NCBI RefSeq assembly: GCF_037023745.1
Contig: NZ_CP146101.1
Location: 5,324,001 to 5,388,000 of the forward strand
DNA from: Streptomyces sp. SCSIO 30461
GTDB lineage: Bacteria > Actinomycetota > Actinomycetes > Streptomycetales > Streptomycetaceae
Direction: 5' to 3'
Length of the DNA stretch: 64,000 nucleotides
The translations under genes were made by a program, and so were the position numbers. Shown piece after piece: positions 8,749-17,300 of the stretch. Positions within the stretch are counted from its first letter, which is position 1; each line of letters starts with the position of its first letter. Below the pieces are notes generated by a model. That model did not search any database, was not told where the DNA came from, and saw nothing but the letters and a program-made list of their open reading frames with translations.

Positions 8749-9834
8749 TCAGCCGATCTCCGCGCCGAAGACCTGGAGTGCCTCGGTGACCGGCTGGAAG
8801 AAGGTCTCGCCGCCGGTGGAGCAGTCGCCGCTGCCGCCGGAGGTCAGGCCGATCGCGGAGTCGCCGGCGAAGAGGGCGCCGCCGCTGTCGCCGGGCTCGG
8901 CACAGACGTTGGTCTGGATCAGGCCGTTGACGACCTGGCCGTCGCCGTAGTTCACGGTGGCGTCGAGGCCGGTGACCTCTCCGTCGTGCACCTGGGTGGT
9001 GGAGCCGCTGCGGGTCACCTGCATACCGACGGTCGCGTCGGCCGCCTTGGTGATCTCCTGGGTGGTGCCGTCGTAGAGGTTCACCTCGCTCGGGTGCTCG
9101 GTGTCACCGCTGTACTTCACGAGGGCGAAGTCGTTCTCGGGGAACTGCGAGTCGACCATCGAGCCGATCGCCGGACCGCCTTCGGACTCGGACCACTCGC
9201 TGCCGGTCTCACCGCAGTGGCCGGCGGTGATGAAGTGCGGCTCGCCGTCCTTGACGACGTTGAAGCCCAGCGAGCAGCGCCCGCCACCGCTGTGGATGGC
9301 GTCACCGGCGGCGATGTACTTCTTGAACTCGCCAGCCGACTTCCTGAGTTCGACCTTCCCTCCGAGGCTCTTCACGACCGCCTGGAGCTTGGCCCACTCG
9401 TCGCCCTCGACCGTACGGTCGGCGGTGACGACCACCTTGTTGGTCACCGGGTCGGTGGCCCACGACGTACCGGCGATGGTGGCGCGGTCGGTCAGCGTCT
9501 TACGGGCCGACTTCAGCTCGGCCAGAGTGTTCTGGACGATTCTGGCCTTGCCGCCCGCCTTGCGCACGGCCTCGGCCGCCTCCTCGTCGACCACGTTCAT
9601 CACCAGGGCCTTGGCCTCGGCGTCGTAGTACGCGCCGGCGGTGTCGCCGCCGAGGTCCTCGACCAGCGTCGAGGCAAGGTTTCCGGCCGCCGTCACCGAC
9701 AGGGTCTTGAAGGTGGGCTTCGGGGCTTCCTCACTGGCGTTCGCAGTCTGGAAGGTGATTCCGGCGACGACCAGCGCCACGACGGCGCCACCCGCCATGG
9801 TCGCGCGCTTCCGGGATATGCGGCGGTGCTTCAA
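8749..9834 (-). CDS. secreted S1 serine protease, streptogrisin/alpha-lytic type, with propeptide
   Basis: A 361-residue preproprotein. Signal peptide: basic MKHRRISRKR start, hydrophobic core to about residue 30, cleavage probably after TANA (34). A propeptide of about 140 residues of the alpha-lytic type follows, and the mature chymotrypsin-fold enzyme begins near residue 174 (IAAGDAIHSGGG). Catalytic triad visible: His206 (TAGHCGE), Asp235 (ENDFALVKY), Ser317 (PGDSGGALF); the cysteines match streptogrisins. The TTG at 9834 is chosen because AGGAGG stands seven bases before it; upstream in-frame codons have no signal-peptide character. Exported endopeptidase for nutrient proteolysis or morphological protein turnover. 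A paralogue lies at 21689-22594. Confidence 0.93.
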   Translation of the reverse strand: MKHRRISRKRATMAGGAVVALVVAGITFQTANASEEAPKPTFKTLSVTAAGNLASTLVEDLGGDTAGAYYDAEAKALVMNVVDEEAAEAVRKAGGKARIVQNTLAELKSARKTLTDRATIAGTSWATDPVTNKVVVTADRTVEGDEWAKLQAVVKSLGGKVELRKSAGEFKKYIAAGDAIHSGGGRCSLGFNVVKDGEPHFITAGHCGETGSEWSESEGGPAIGSMVDSQFPENDFALVKYSGDTEHPSEVNLYDGTTQEITKAADATVGMQVTRSGSTTQVHDGEVTGLDATVNYGDGQVVNGLIQTNVCAEPGDSGGALFAGDSAIGLTSGGSGDCSTGGETFFQPVTEALQVFGAEIG

Positions 9835-10215
9835 CAGTCGACCTCCTGTGGGGACCGTGCACGGCCAAGTGGGGTGGACGTGCACGGAGGATGAGGCGCC
9901 CACTATTCCGAGACCGGCCGGTAACACACAAGGTCGACTCCAGGACGCACACACGACCGACCGAACGCGCCCCTGGTTCGTTCACAACCCCCGAACATCA
10001 TCCGCCCGTTCCTTTCGCGAACACACGTGGCAATCGTGCGGTGAGCGTCCCGTAAGGACTGGACCTGTCCTGAAATCGGCATTGCTCACCCAACTGTTTC
10101 CGGTCGGCTGATGGGTATTCATCACCAGGGAGGGGAATGCCAGGACAGTATGGCTGCACACAGCACATACGGCCCGATACACGGACCGACGGGCCCATAG
10201 CGAAGGAGGCGGGGG
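9835..10215. other. intergenic region, divergent promoters
   Basis: About 380 bp between the divergently transcribed protease and hydrolase genes. It must hold both promoters, but no convincing -35/-10 pair, RNA gene or coding region could be identified by eye; open frames crossing it show no family features. Confidence 0.4.
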
Positions 10216-11091
10216 TTGCGACGTCGCGTGCGCGCCTCGGACGGGCGGCGGCACCTGATGGTGGAGCGACTCGGGGATCCACGGGGCAGGCCCGTCTTCC
10301 TGCTGCACGGCACACCGGGCAGCAGGCTGGGTCCGGCTCCCCGGGGCATGGTGCTGTATCAGCGCGGAATGCAGCTCATCGCGTACGACCGTCCTGGATA
10401 TGGCGGTTCGGACCGTTTGCCGGGCCGCAGTGTGGCCGATGTCGCTGAGGACGTCCGGGCGATCGCCGACACTCTGGGACTCGACCGCTTCGCCGTGGTG
10501 GGCCGCTCCGGTGGGGCACCGCACGCGCTGGCCTGCGCCGCGCTGATGCCCGACCGGGTCACCAGAGCGGCCGCGCTCGTCACCTTGGCCCCTCGGGACG
10601 CGGAGGGTCTCGACTGGTTCGAGGGCATGGCCGCGTCCAACGTCCTGGAGTACTCGACGGCCTCCACGGACCCGGACCGGCTCACGGAGCGCTTCATCAT
10701 GCGCTCCGACGAGATCCGCAGGGATCCGGTGAAGCTCCTCGACGATCTGCGCCGGGAGCTGACCGACTCCGACCGCATGGTGGTCGCCGACGCCGGCGTC
10801 CGGACCATGCTGCTGCGCAACTACCAGGAGGCACTGCGCACTTCGGCGTACGGCTGGATCGACGACGCCCTCGCCTTCTGTAGCCCGTGGGGCTTCGATC
10901 CTGCCGAGATCAAGCCACCCGTGCTGCTCTGGCACGGAGAGAAGGACGTATTCTCACCGGTCGGCCACTCACGCTGGCTCGCTCAGCGCATCCCGGGCGC
11001 GACGGCCGTACTGGAACCGACCGCCGCCCATTTCGACGCGCTGCACGCCCTGCCCGGGATCCTCACCTGGCTGCTGGAACCGGATCGCTGA
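10216..11091 (+). CDS. alpha/beta hydrolase
   Basis: A 291-residue alpha/beta-fold hydrolase. The oxyanion region is VFLLHGTPGS (about residues 27-36), the nucleophile elbow is GRSGG (near residue 95), the acid is in GEKDVFSP and the His is in AAHFDAL near the C-terminus, so the Ser-Asp-His triad is complete. There is no signal peptide, so it is cytoplasmic. Start: TTG at 10216, with GAAGGAGG upstream. It stands alone between the protease and the convergent Fxs operon. The family covers esterases, haloperoxidase-like and C-C hydrolases, and nothing here fixes the substrate. Confidence 0.88.
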   Translation: MRRRVRASDGRRHLMVERLGDPRGRPVFLLHGTPGSRLGPAPRGMVLYQRGMQLIAYDRPGYGGSDRLPGRSVADVAEDVRAIADTLGLDRFAVVGRSGGAPHALACAALMPDRVTRAAALVTLAPRDAEGLDWFEGMAASNVLEYSTASTDPDRLTERFIMRSDEIRRDPVKLLDDLRRELTDSDRMVVADAGVRTMLLRNYQEALRTSAYGWIDDALAFCSPWGFDPAEIKPPVLLWHGEKDVFSPVGHSRWLAQRIPGATAVLEPTAAHFDALHALPGILTWLLEPDR

Positions 11092-11104
11092 GCGTCTCCG
11101 GCAG

Positions 11105-11135
11105 CGCCCCGTGGCAGGGCTCCCCGCCACGGGCG
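11105..11135. terminator. terminator between hydrolase and fxsT
   Basis: CCCGTGGC (11108-11115) pairs with GCCACGGG (11126-11133), with extra flanking GC pairs and one bulge. It sits between two convergent 3' ends (11091 and 11141). Confidence 0.5.
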
Positions 11136-11140
11136 TTCCG

Positions 11141-14100
11141 TCACACCGCCAGTGGCTCCAGATCCCGGTGGATCCGCCGCTCCTCCCTGGCGATCCGCGT
11201 CATGTTGTGGTCGTCGCCGAGCAGCCTTCCCAGCTCCTCGACGGTCTCCGCGCGCAGCACCGCCGCCTCGTCCTTGCGGCCCAGCGCGCCGAGTGTCACC
11301 GCCATGTTGGAGGCGACGGCGAGCGTCTCCGGGTGATGTACGCCCAGGACTTCGCGGAGCATGCCGAGCGTACGCCGTTCGGTGACCAGGGCTTCGTCGA
11401 ACTCGCCCTGGTCGGCACGGGCGTTGGCAAGATTGATGGTGCAGAACAAGGTGTGCGGATGGGCAGGGCCGAGGATCCCGCTCATCTCGCGGACGGTGGG
11501 CCGGAGCAGCTCCTCGGCACGATCCGGATTGCCGCACCCCCAGTGGTAGATACCGAGGTTGTTGATCGCGGCGAGGCTGTAGGGGTGCTCCGCTCCCGGC
11601 GCCTCGACGTACTGGTCGACCACCTCCTGCGCCAGATCCCTGGCCGCGACCGGCTCCCCGGCGGCGAACAGGTCGGCCGCCAGATTCAGGTCACAGGCCA
11701 GTGAGTCCGGGTGGGCGTACGTGTACTTGGCGCGGTAGCGGTTCCGGGTGGCCGTGGTGAGCCGCCTCGCGTCCTCCACCCGTCCGGCCCTGCGCAGCGA
11801 GACGGCGAGGCTCTTGGCCGCGGCCAGGGTGCCGGGGAAGGCCCGGCCGAGGGTCTGCTTGTACACCTCGTAGGTACGCGCCAGAAGCGTCACCGAGTCC
11901 TCGTAGTGCCCGACCTCCCGCAGATCGCGGGCCAGAGAGGTGGCCGACGACAGGGTGTAGGGGTGCTCGGGGCCGAGCACCTCGGTGCGCCGGTCGAACA
12001 CGTCTTGGTCGAGCTCGCGGGCTCGGGCGTACTTGCCGACCATCCGCAAATTCAGGGCCAGGTTGTTGGCAGCGGCCAGGGTACGCGGATGGGACTCGTG
12101 GAAGATCTGGCTGAAGCCGTCGTGCGCCTCGGTGGCCAGCTCCATCGCCCTGCCGTACTCGCCGAGCGCGCCCAGGTCCATCGCCAGCCCGGACGTGGTC
12201 ATGTAGGTGTGCGGATGGGACTGGCCGAGCACGGCCTGCTGCCGCTCCAGGGTCACCTCGTCCAGCTCCTTGGCATCCGTGTAGCGCCCTTGGGAGCGGA
12301 AGATGTTGGAGAGGTGGAAGCGGAGGTACAGGTACTGGAGGTCGTCGTTGCCGAGCATCTCGCGCCAGGAGTCCCGCAGGTCCTCGGCGAGCTCTCCCGC
12401 GGTCTGCCAGTCGCCTCGCTTCCACAGGTAGCGCACCCGGTCGATGAGCAACCGCCGGGTCTCCGGCTCCTTGCAGTAGCGCGCCTCGGAGTGGGCGAGG
12501 TGCGGCCAGATGGTGGCGAACCGGGGCCAGGTCTCGGGGTTGTCGATCGGCTCGTCGTCATCGGGTCGGGCACCGGCGAGGATCCGGTGGACGGCATGGC
12601 GCGCGTCCATCTGCTCCTGCTCGCTGAGCTGGGACCGGATCACGGCCTGCACCAGCCGGTGGACCTGGATGGAGTTGGAGACCTGGTCGACCTTGGCCAG
12701 GGCGAAGCGGCCGATCTCCCTGATGACCCGCCCCAGGACCAGCTTCTCCTGCAAGGAGGCGTCGTAGGGCTTGAGCGCCTCGATCATCTCCTTGCTGTAG
12801 AGGAGGTTCGCCGAGATCGGCTCGGGCGCGAAGAAGGCGCAGAGCTGGAGCAGACGTACGGCGGCGGGAGAGCGCTCCTTGAGCCGCTCGATGGAGACGT
12901 TCCACGTCGCCGCGACCGGCTCCGGATAGCCCGCGGGCTGGTTGAGCGCGAGGACGCTGGAGGCCTGCTGGCTGAGTCGTTCCAGATACGCGGTGACGGG
13001 GGTCGCGGTCTCCGCGATCCAGGCCGCGGCCTGCTCGACGGCGAGCGGGAGGTCGCCCACCGCACCGGCGACCTGGTCGGCGTCCTGTGCGGTGAGTCCG
13101 GGGGCACGACGGCGCAGGTGCTCGATGGACTCCTCGCGCAGGAAAACGTCCACGGGGAGCGCGTCACCGTACTGGGACCAGGTCTGGTTCCTGGAGGTGA
13201 CCAGGATGTGTCCGCCGGTCGGGAAGAAGCGCTTGAGCTGCTCGGGATCGTCCGCGTTGTCGAAGACCAGCAGCCAGCGCGCCGACGGCACACCCCGCCG
13301 CAGCAGGTCGACCGCCTCCTGGGAGGCCGCGGCCATGTCCTCGCCCCCCTGGGCGCCGAGCCGGACGGCGAGTTCGGCGAGCCCGGCGATGACATCGTCG
13401 GGCTGTTCAGACGAGATCCACCACACCAGGTCGTAGTCCGCCATGAAGCGGTGTACGTACTCCAGCGCCACCTGCGTCTTGCCGACGCCACCGAGTCCGT
13501 ACAGCGTCTGCGGCTGCGGCAGGACCACGGCCATCCCGCCGCCGAGTTGGTCGCGCATCCGCTCCAGGACGACGGATCGGCCGGTGAACCCGGGGTTGCG
13601 CGGAGGCGCGTTCCAGATCTTGGGCACGGTGCCGGGGAAGCGCGGCCCTGGCGAGACCCCATCGACGAGCTGCACCGGGCGGTCGAGGGCGCGCAGCAGA
13701 GCCGTGGTGGCGCGCACCTCGTCGAGCCGGAAGAGGTCAACGGGATTGCGGTCGATGTACGGCGTGGTCAGACGTACGTCGCCGACACGCACCGGCAGCA
13801 GATGGCGCCGTCCGCCACCGGGGTCCTCGGACGCGGCGCGTTCCCAAACCGCCATGGCCCGCGCGGACTTGAGGTAGGCGCTGGAGAGCAACACCACGGT
13901 GCGCGCGGCGGTCTCGGCGAGCTGGGCGGCGCTGTCCTCCGGAGAGGGTTCGGCGGAGACGTCGCGCGGGACCACGCGGAAGCCGGCCCGGGCGAGGACG
14001 GACTCGATCCAGTCGGCCCACATCCGGTTCTCGGCGACGTAGCTGAGGAAGAGGTCGGCGGGCAGCGCGGGCCGGCGGCGGGTGAAGGCGTCCCTGATCC

Positions 14101-15070
14101 GCAGCCTGACGTCCTCGCCGACCGCGGGCATGCCGGTGACCCGACCCTCGGTGATCACGGACGTGAGCCGTTCGAAGGCGGAGAGCAGGGAGTTGGTGAG
14201 TCCCGTCTCGTCGCCGAAGGTGGCCAGGGTCTCCTCGTAGGCGTAGTAGGGCCGGTACGGGATCTCCACCGCGCCCCAGTAGGAGGTGAGCTCGTCCCCG
14301 GAGAGTCCGGTGGGGAAGCGGTCGAACTTGAGCCGGGCGAGGACCCGTCCGGCGTCCGCCTTTTCCTTCTCGCCCTCGTCGATGCGCATGGGCACGGGCA
14401 GGATCCGGATTCCGCGCCCGCCGTAGCGCTCGTCGATCTGGCGGGCGACGGCCGCCGCGCCGTCGATGGACTGGTCGCTGAGGGTGAAACAGTCGACCAG
14501 GACGTCCGGGAGGTGGACGGTGCAGATGTCGGCGATGTCGCTGAGCCCGGTGCGGCTGTCGATCAGGACGTAGTCGTAGTTGGCCTTCATGTCGTCGCGC
14601 AGGGCGTCGAAGAAGTGCCCGCCGCCGAGGCGGTCGTAGAAGTTGTCCCAGTCGAAGGTGGAGACGGTCGCCGAGTACTCGCGGTTCTGCTTTCCGGCGG
14701 AGACGAAGTCGAGTGTGCCGCCGTCGGGGAACTCCCAGCCGAGGTTCTCCGGAGTGAGGGAGACCGCGTGCGGCTGGATGCGCGCATAGTCGCGGTGCCA
14801 GTCGTCCGGGCGCTGGACGGGACTGGTCGCAGCCCAGGCGTACTCGGTGATCAGGTCGATGACACCGGTGGTGGCGCCGAGTGTGGACGGGTCGAGGAAG
14901 GGGTGGAAGAACCGGTGCAGTCCGGGTGCCTCCAGGTCCCAGTCCAAGGCGAGGACCCTTTTGCCGTTGGCGGCGAGTATCCAGGCCGTGTTGGCCATCG
15001 CCATCGTCCTGCCGGTGCCTCCCTTGTAGGAATAGAAGGTGACGATGCGTCCGTCACGACTGGCTGTCAT
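11141..15070 (-). CDS. fxsT: FxSxx-COOH system NTPase-TIR-NB-ARC-TPR protein FxsT
   Basis: A 1,309-residue multidomain protein. Residues 8-310: MinD/ParA-like NTPase with a deviant Walker A YKGGTGRT (Arg where ParA has Lys) and WDLEAPG. Residues 338-465: TIR-like domain opening DLFLSYVAENRMWADWI; the usual NADase Glu is not clearly placed. Residues 495-720: NB-ARC, with GLGGVGKT at 525-532 and Walker B LLVFDNADD near 600. From about 870: TPRs of the kinesin light-chain/NLR type (HPHTL, GHPYTLSSA-like repeats). The layout matches the tetratricopeptide protein of Fxs clusters. The ATG at 15070 follows GGAGG by six bases, inside the fxsC end (17-bp overlap). It probably senses or uses the modified Fxs peptide as a STAND-type switch; this is inference. 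Confidence 0.88.
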   Translation of the reverse strand: MTASRDGRIVTFYSYKGGTGRTMAMANTAWILAANGKRVLALDWDLEAPGLHRFFHPFLDPSTLGATTGVIDLITEYAWAATSPVQRPDDWHRDYARIQPHAVSLTPENLGWEFPDGGTLDFVSAGKQNREYSATVSTFDWDNFYDRLGGGHFFDALRDDMKANYDYVLIDSRTGLSDIADICTVHLPDVLVDCFTLSDQSIDGAAAVARQIDERYGGRGIRILPVPMRIDEGEKEKADAGRVLARLKFDRFPTGLSGDELTSYWGAVEIPYRPYYAYEETLATFGDETGLTNSLLSAFERLTSVITEGRVTGMPAVGEDVRLRIRDAFTRRRPALPADLFLSYVAENRMWADWIESVLARAGFRVVPRDVSAEPSPEDSAAQLAETAARTVVLLSSAYLKSARAMAVWERAASEDPGGGRRHLLPVRVGDVRLTTPYIDRNPVDLFRLDEVRATTALLRALDRPVQLVDGVSPGPRFPGTVPKIWNAPPRNPGFTGRSVVLERMRDQLGGGMAVVLPQPQTLYGLGGVGKTQVALEYVHRFMADYDLVWWISSEQPDDVIAGLAELAVRLGAQGGEDMAAASQEAVDLLRRGVPSARWLLVFDNADDPEQLKRFFPTGGHILVTSRNQTWSQYGDALPVDVFLREESIEHLRRRAPGLTAQDADQVAGAVGDLPLAVEQAAAWIAETATPVTAYLERLSQQASSVLALNQPAGYPEPVAATWNVSIERLKERSPAAVRLLQLCAFFAPEPISANLLYSKEMIEALKPYDASLQEKLVLGRVIREIGRFALAKVDQVSNSIQVHRLVQAVIRSQLSEQEQMDARHAVHRILAGARPDDDEPIDNPETWPRFATIWPHLAHSEARYCKEPETRRLLIDRVRYLWKRGDWQTAGELAEDLRDSWREMLGNDDLQYLYLRFHLSNIFRSQGRYTDAKELDEVTLERQQAVLGQSHPHTYMTTSGLAMDLGALGEYGRAMELATEAHDGFSQIFHESHPRTLAAANNLALNLRMVGKYARARELDQDVFDRRTEVLGPEHPYTLSSATSLARDLREVGHYEDSVTLLARTYEVYKQTLGRAFPGTLAAAKSLAVSLRRAGRVEDARRLTTATRNRYRAKYTYAHPDSLACDLNLAADLFAAGEPVAARDLAQEVVDQYVEAPGAEHPYSLAAINNLGIYHWGCGNPDRAEELLRPTVREMSGILGPAHPHTLFCTINLANARADQGEFDEALVTERRTLGMLREVLGVHHPETLAVASNMAVTLGALGRKDEAAVLRAETVEELGRLLGDDHNMTRIAREERRIHRDLEPLAV

Positions 15071-16436
15071 CCGGGTCCTCCGCATCGGGCGCACGGTCGA
15101 GCATGTCGGGTATGAACTGCGTGGTGGCGTACTCGGCTGCCATCGGGCCGCGCAGCCTGGGGCGTTCGGTGTGGCTGCCGCCGGCGGGTGGATAGACCTG
15201 CGCGTGTCTGAGGTACTGCTGGGCGGCCGCTTCCACCACCTGGGGCAGGATCTGGCCGAAGGCCTCCATGCTGGGCAGTCCTCGGGCTGCGGCTCGGCAG
15301 GCGGCTCTGCCCTGGCTGAGTTTGGTGGGCAGGGTGGCTTCCAGCCTGTCGGTCAGCTCGGCGTCGACGGCCCGGCTCTGTTGGTCGTCGCGGTTCCACA
15401 GGACGACCACGCTCACCCAGGGGCGGTGCTCGGCGTCGAACGCGGCGAGGCGTGCGCACCGTTCCTCGTCCTCCAGTGCCCAGCGGTCGATGAGCAGCAG
15501 CTCGGGCTGGGTCGGCGGCTGCTTGGAGTCGAGCGGTGCCGCGTCATGGTCGAACGACGCAATCGTGGCCTGGTAGTTGAGCGAGCGGACCAGGTCCTGC
15601 GCTATGTACGCGATGGGTCTGACGCACTCGGGATGGTACGGATTCCAGTCCTGCGGCATGTCGCCGTAGTAGGCGGGGTCACGGCCGTCGGGCGCATCGT
15701 GCCGGGTGGGGGCGGCGACCGTCACCTTGATGGGGCGGGGTCCTGTGGTGCGCGGTTCGGACGGACGCGGTATGCCGAAGGCACTCGGGGCCTGGCGGTA
15801 GTCCAGCGGACGGCTGGGGCCGACTCCCACGGTATCCGCCACGCTCACGATGCGTTTGGCGAGTTCGTAGACCGCGCGCTCGTACTCCTCGGCGAATATC
15901 CGGAGTTTGATGAGCCCGTAGAGTCCGTCGGTGACATAGCGGTCGCCGAACGCGCGGTGATTGAACTGCAACCGCTCGGCGGGACCGGGAAGTTGTTCGG
16001 GCGGTACCGGAACCCACAGCGCGGGCACGATGGCCTCGGCCGGCCGGTTGCTCTTGGCCTGGTGGTAGATGGCCCGCTGGGCGAAGGCATACCACTCCTT
16101 GCCGCACATCTCACTGGCGAAGTAGCGGGGCGAGAAGAGCGGTACGAAAACCCGGCAGGTGGCGAGCACCTCGCCGAGCCGCTCCGACCACCCCTCGCCC
16201 GAGCGTATCTCCCGGTCCATGAAGCCGGCGGGTGCGCCGGCCGGCAGATCGGTCATGGCCATCACATGGCCGCACAGATCGCGGAAGAGGCGCTCGACCC
16301 ACATATCGGGATCAGGGCCCCCGGGTCCGAACCGCGGTGTATGCGCGTAGCTCAAAAAGAAGTACGGCCGATGGTCCGCCGCTCGCTGCTGCGATGACGC
16401 GTGCACACGACCCCCGTCCTGGTCCTGTGTGAGCAC
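15054..16436 (-). CDS. fxsC: TIR-like protein FxsC
   Basis: A 460-residue soluble protein. Residues 24-170 form a TIR-like domain: PYFFLSYAH (24-32), then VFVPLFSPRYFASEMCGKEW (96-115), which keeps the Glu of the canonical TIR SxxxC-x-x-E motif (Glu114). The remaining half (about residues 230-420) is a second alpha/beta domain, with YIAQDLVRSLNY and a WVSVVVLWNRDDQQ strand, of the kind named FxsC C-terminal domain. Start GTG at 16436 with GGGAG five bases upstream; GTG at 16406 is an alternative. It overlaps fxsT and follows the acetyltransferase by 81 bp. Expected role is signalling or NAD-linked effector activity with FxsT; no experiment is implied. Confidence 0.85.
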   Translation of the reverse strand: MLTQDQDGGRVHASSQQRAADHRPYFFLSYAHTPRFGPGGPDPDMWVERLFRDLCGHVMAMTDLPAGAPAGFMDREIRSGEGWSERLGEVLATCRVFVPLFSPRYFASEMCGKEWYAFAQRAIYHQAKSNRPAEAIVPALWVPVPPEQLPGPAERLQFNHRAFGDRYVTDGLYGLIKLRIFAEEYERAVYELAKRIVSVADTVGVGPSRPLDYRQAPSAFGIPRPSEPRTTGPRPIKVTVAAPTRHDAPDGRDPAYYGDMPQDWNPYHPECVRPIAYIAQDLVRSLNYQATIASFDHDAAPLDSKQPPTQPELLLIDRWALEDEERCARLAAFDAEHRPWVSVVVLWNRDDQQSRAVDAELTDRLEATLPTKLSQGRAACRAAARGLPSMEAFGQILPQVVEAAAQQYLRHAQVYPPAGGSHTERPRLRGPMAAEYATTQFIPDMLDRAPDAEDPDDSQS

Positions 16437-16517
16437 TCGCGCTCCCGGGTTCGTCGGAGTGCGAGCGAATCAATCATTCCGGAGCTGACGGCGCTCCATC
16501 CCCTCACCGTCAGTCAA

Positions 16518-17300
16518 TCAGCGCCTCTTTTCGGTCATCCACAACACCGCGTGGTCCACAGCTTCCTTGATCGAAAACAACCGTGCGCTCGTTCCTCCTA
16601 CTTGTCCGTTCTGCACCCGCCGACCGTCATCGAACGCATCTCCGATGTATTCGAAATCGCTGTCGTCCAGCACGGTGTCCTTGTATTCGGTCCATTCCGG
16701 GCGGCCGTCCGGACCGCGCACCACACAGCGATAGCTCCGCAGCGGCGCACCGATGCGGTACTCCGCGAGGTGGAAGGCCGTGCACACGGAGAACCCCACG
16801 TTGATCATCAACACCCGCGCACGGGCCCGGTAGAGGGCGGCCAGTGGGGAATCCTCACCGAAATGGGATTCCAGCGGATGCGCCGAGAGCAGTTCCGCGG
16901 CGCGGTCGCCCAGTGCCGCGAACGAGACCTGGGGGTGGGCGCTGCGGACGGCCCCGGGTGTGGTGCGCACGCACTCGGCCAATCGGCCCACGCCCGCGGA
17001 GGGTGTGGTGGCGAGGTCGAACGCGGGCATCTCTGCCCGGAAGGACGCCGCCTGAGTGGGTGTCATGCCCGCTACCCGGCGCAGATACGCGGTGGAGGTG
17101 TCGGAGTTCTCAGCCGTGAAGGCGGGCACGACCACGGTGCCGCCCGGGCCCACCGCCGTGAGCAATGCGTCGCGTACGGCCCCGGCGTCAAGGCCGGTGC
17201 CGCCAAGGGCGGCGTGGACGAGGATCGTGCCCCCTGGCTCGATCCCCAACCGCGCGAGGTCGTTCGCAAGCCCGACACGTTCATACACGGCACAGGTCAC
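16518..17300 (-). CDS. AAC(3)-family N-acetyltransferase in the Fxs operon
   Basis: A 260-residue protein of the antibiotic/aminoglycoside N3-acetyltransferase fold. Family landmarks: GGTILVHAAL near residue 23, RSAHPQVSFAALG (residues 118-130, with the conserved catalytic His), SHFGEDSPLAALYRA and AFHLAEYR. Length is normal for AAC(3). The GTG start at 17300 lies inside the 3' end of fxsB (20-bp overlap) with GAGGTGAACC upstream, so it is translationally coupled to the peptide-modifying enzyme. Known members acetylate aminoglycosides, but its place in this operon suggests an acyl-CoA-dependent tailoring or immunity step on the Fxs product. Resistance is the alternative. Confidence 0.85.
   Translation of the reverse strand: MTCAVYERVGLANDLARLGIEPGGTILVHAALGGTGLDAGAVRDALLTAVGPGGTVVVPAFTAENSDTSTAYLRRVAGMTPTQAASFRAEMPAFDLATTPSAGVGRLAECVRTTPGAVRSAHPQVSFAALGDRAAELLSAHPLESHFGEDSPLAALYRARARVLMINVGFSVCTAFHLAEYRIGAPLRSYRCVVRGPDGRPEWTEYKDTVLDDSDFEYIGDAFDDGRRVQNGQVGGTSARLFSIKEAVDHAVLWMTEKRR

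Noticed and set aside
11711..15115. A 1,134-codon + strand frame opposite fxsT
   Set aside because: Shadow of a real gene with clear P-loop, TIR and TPR motifs on the minus strand.
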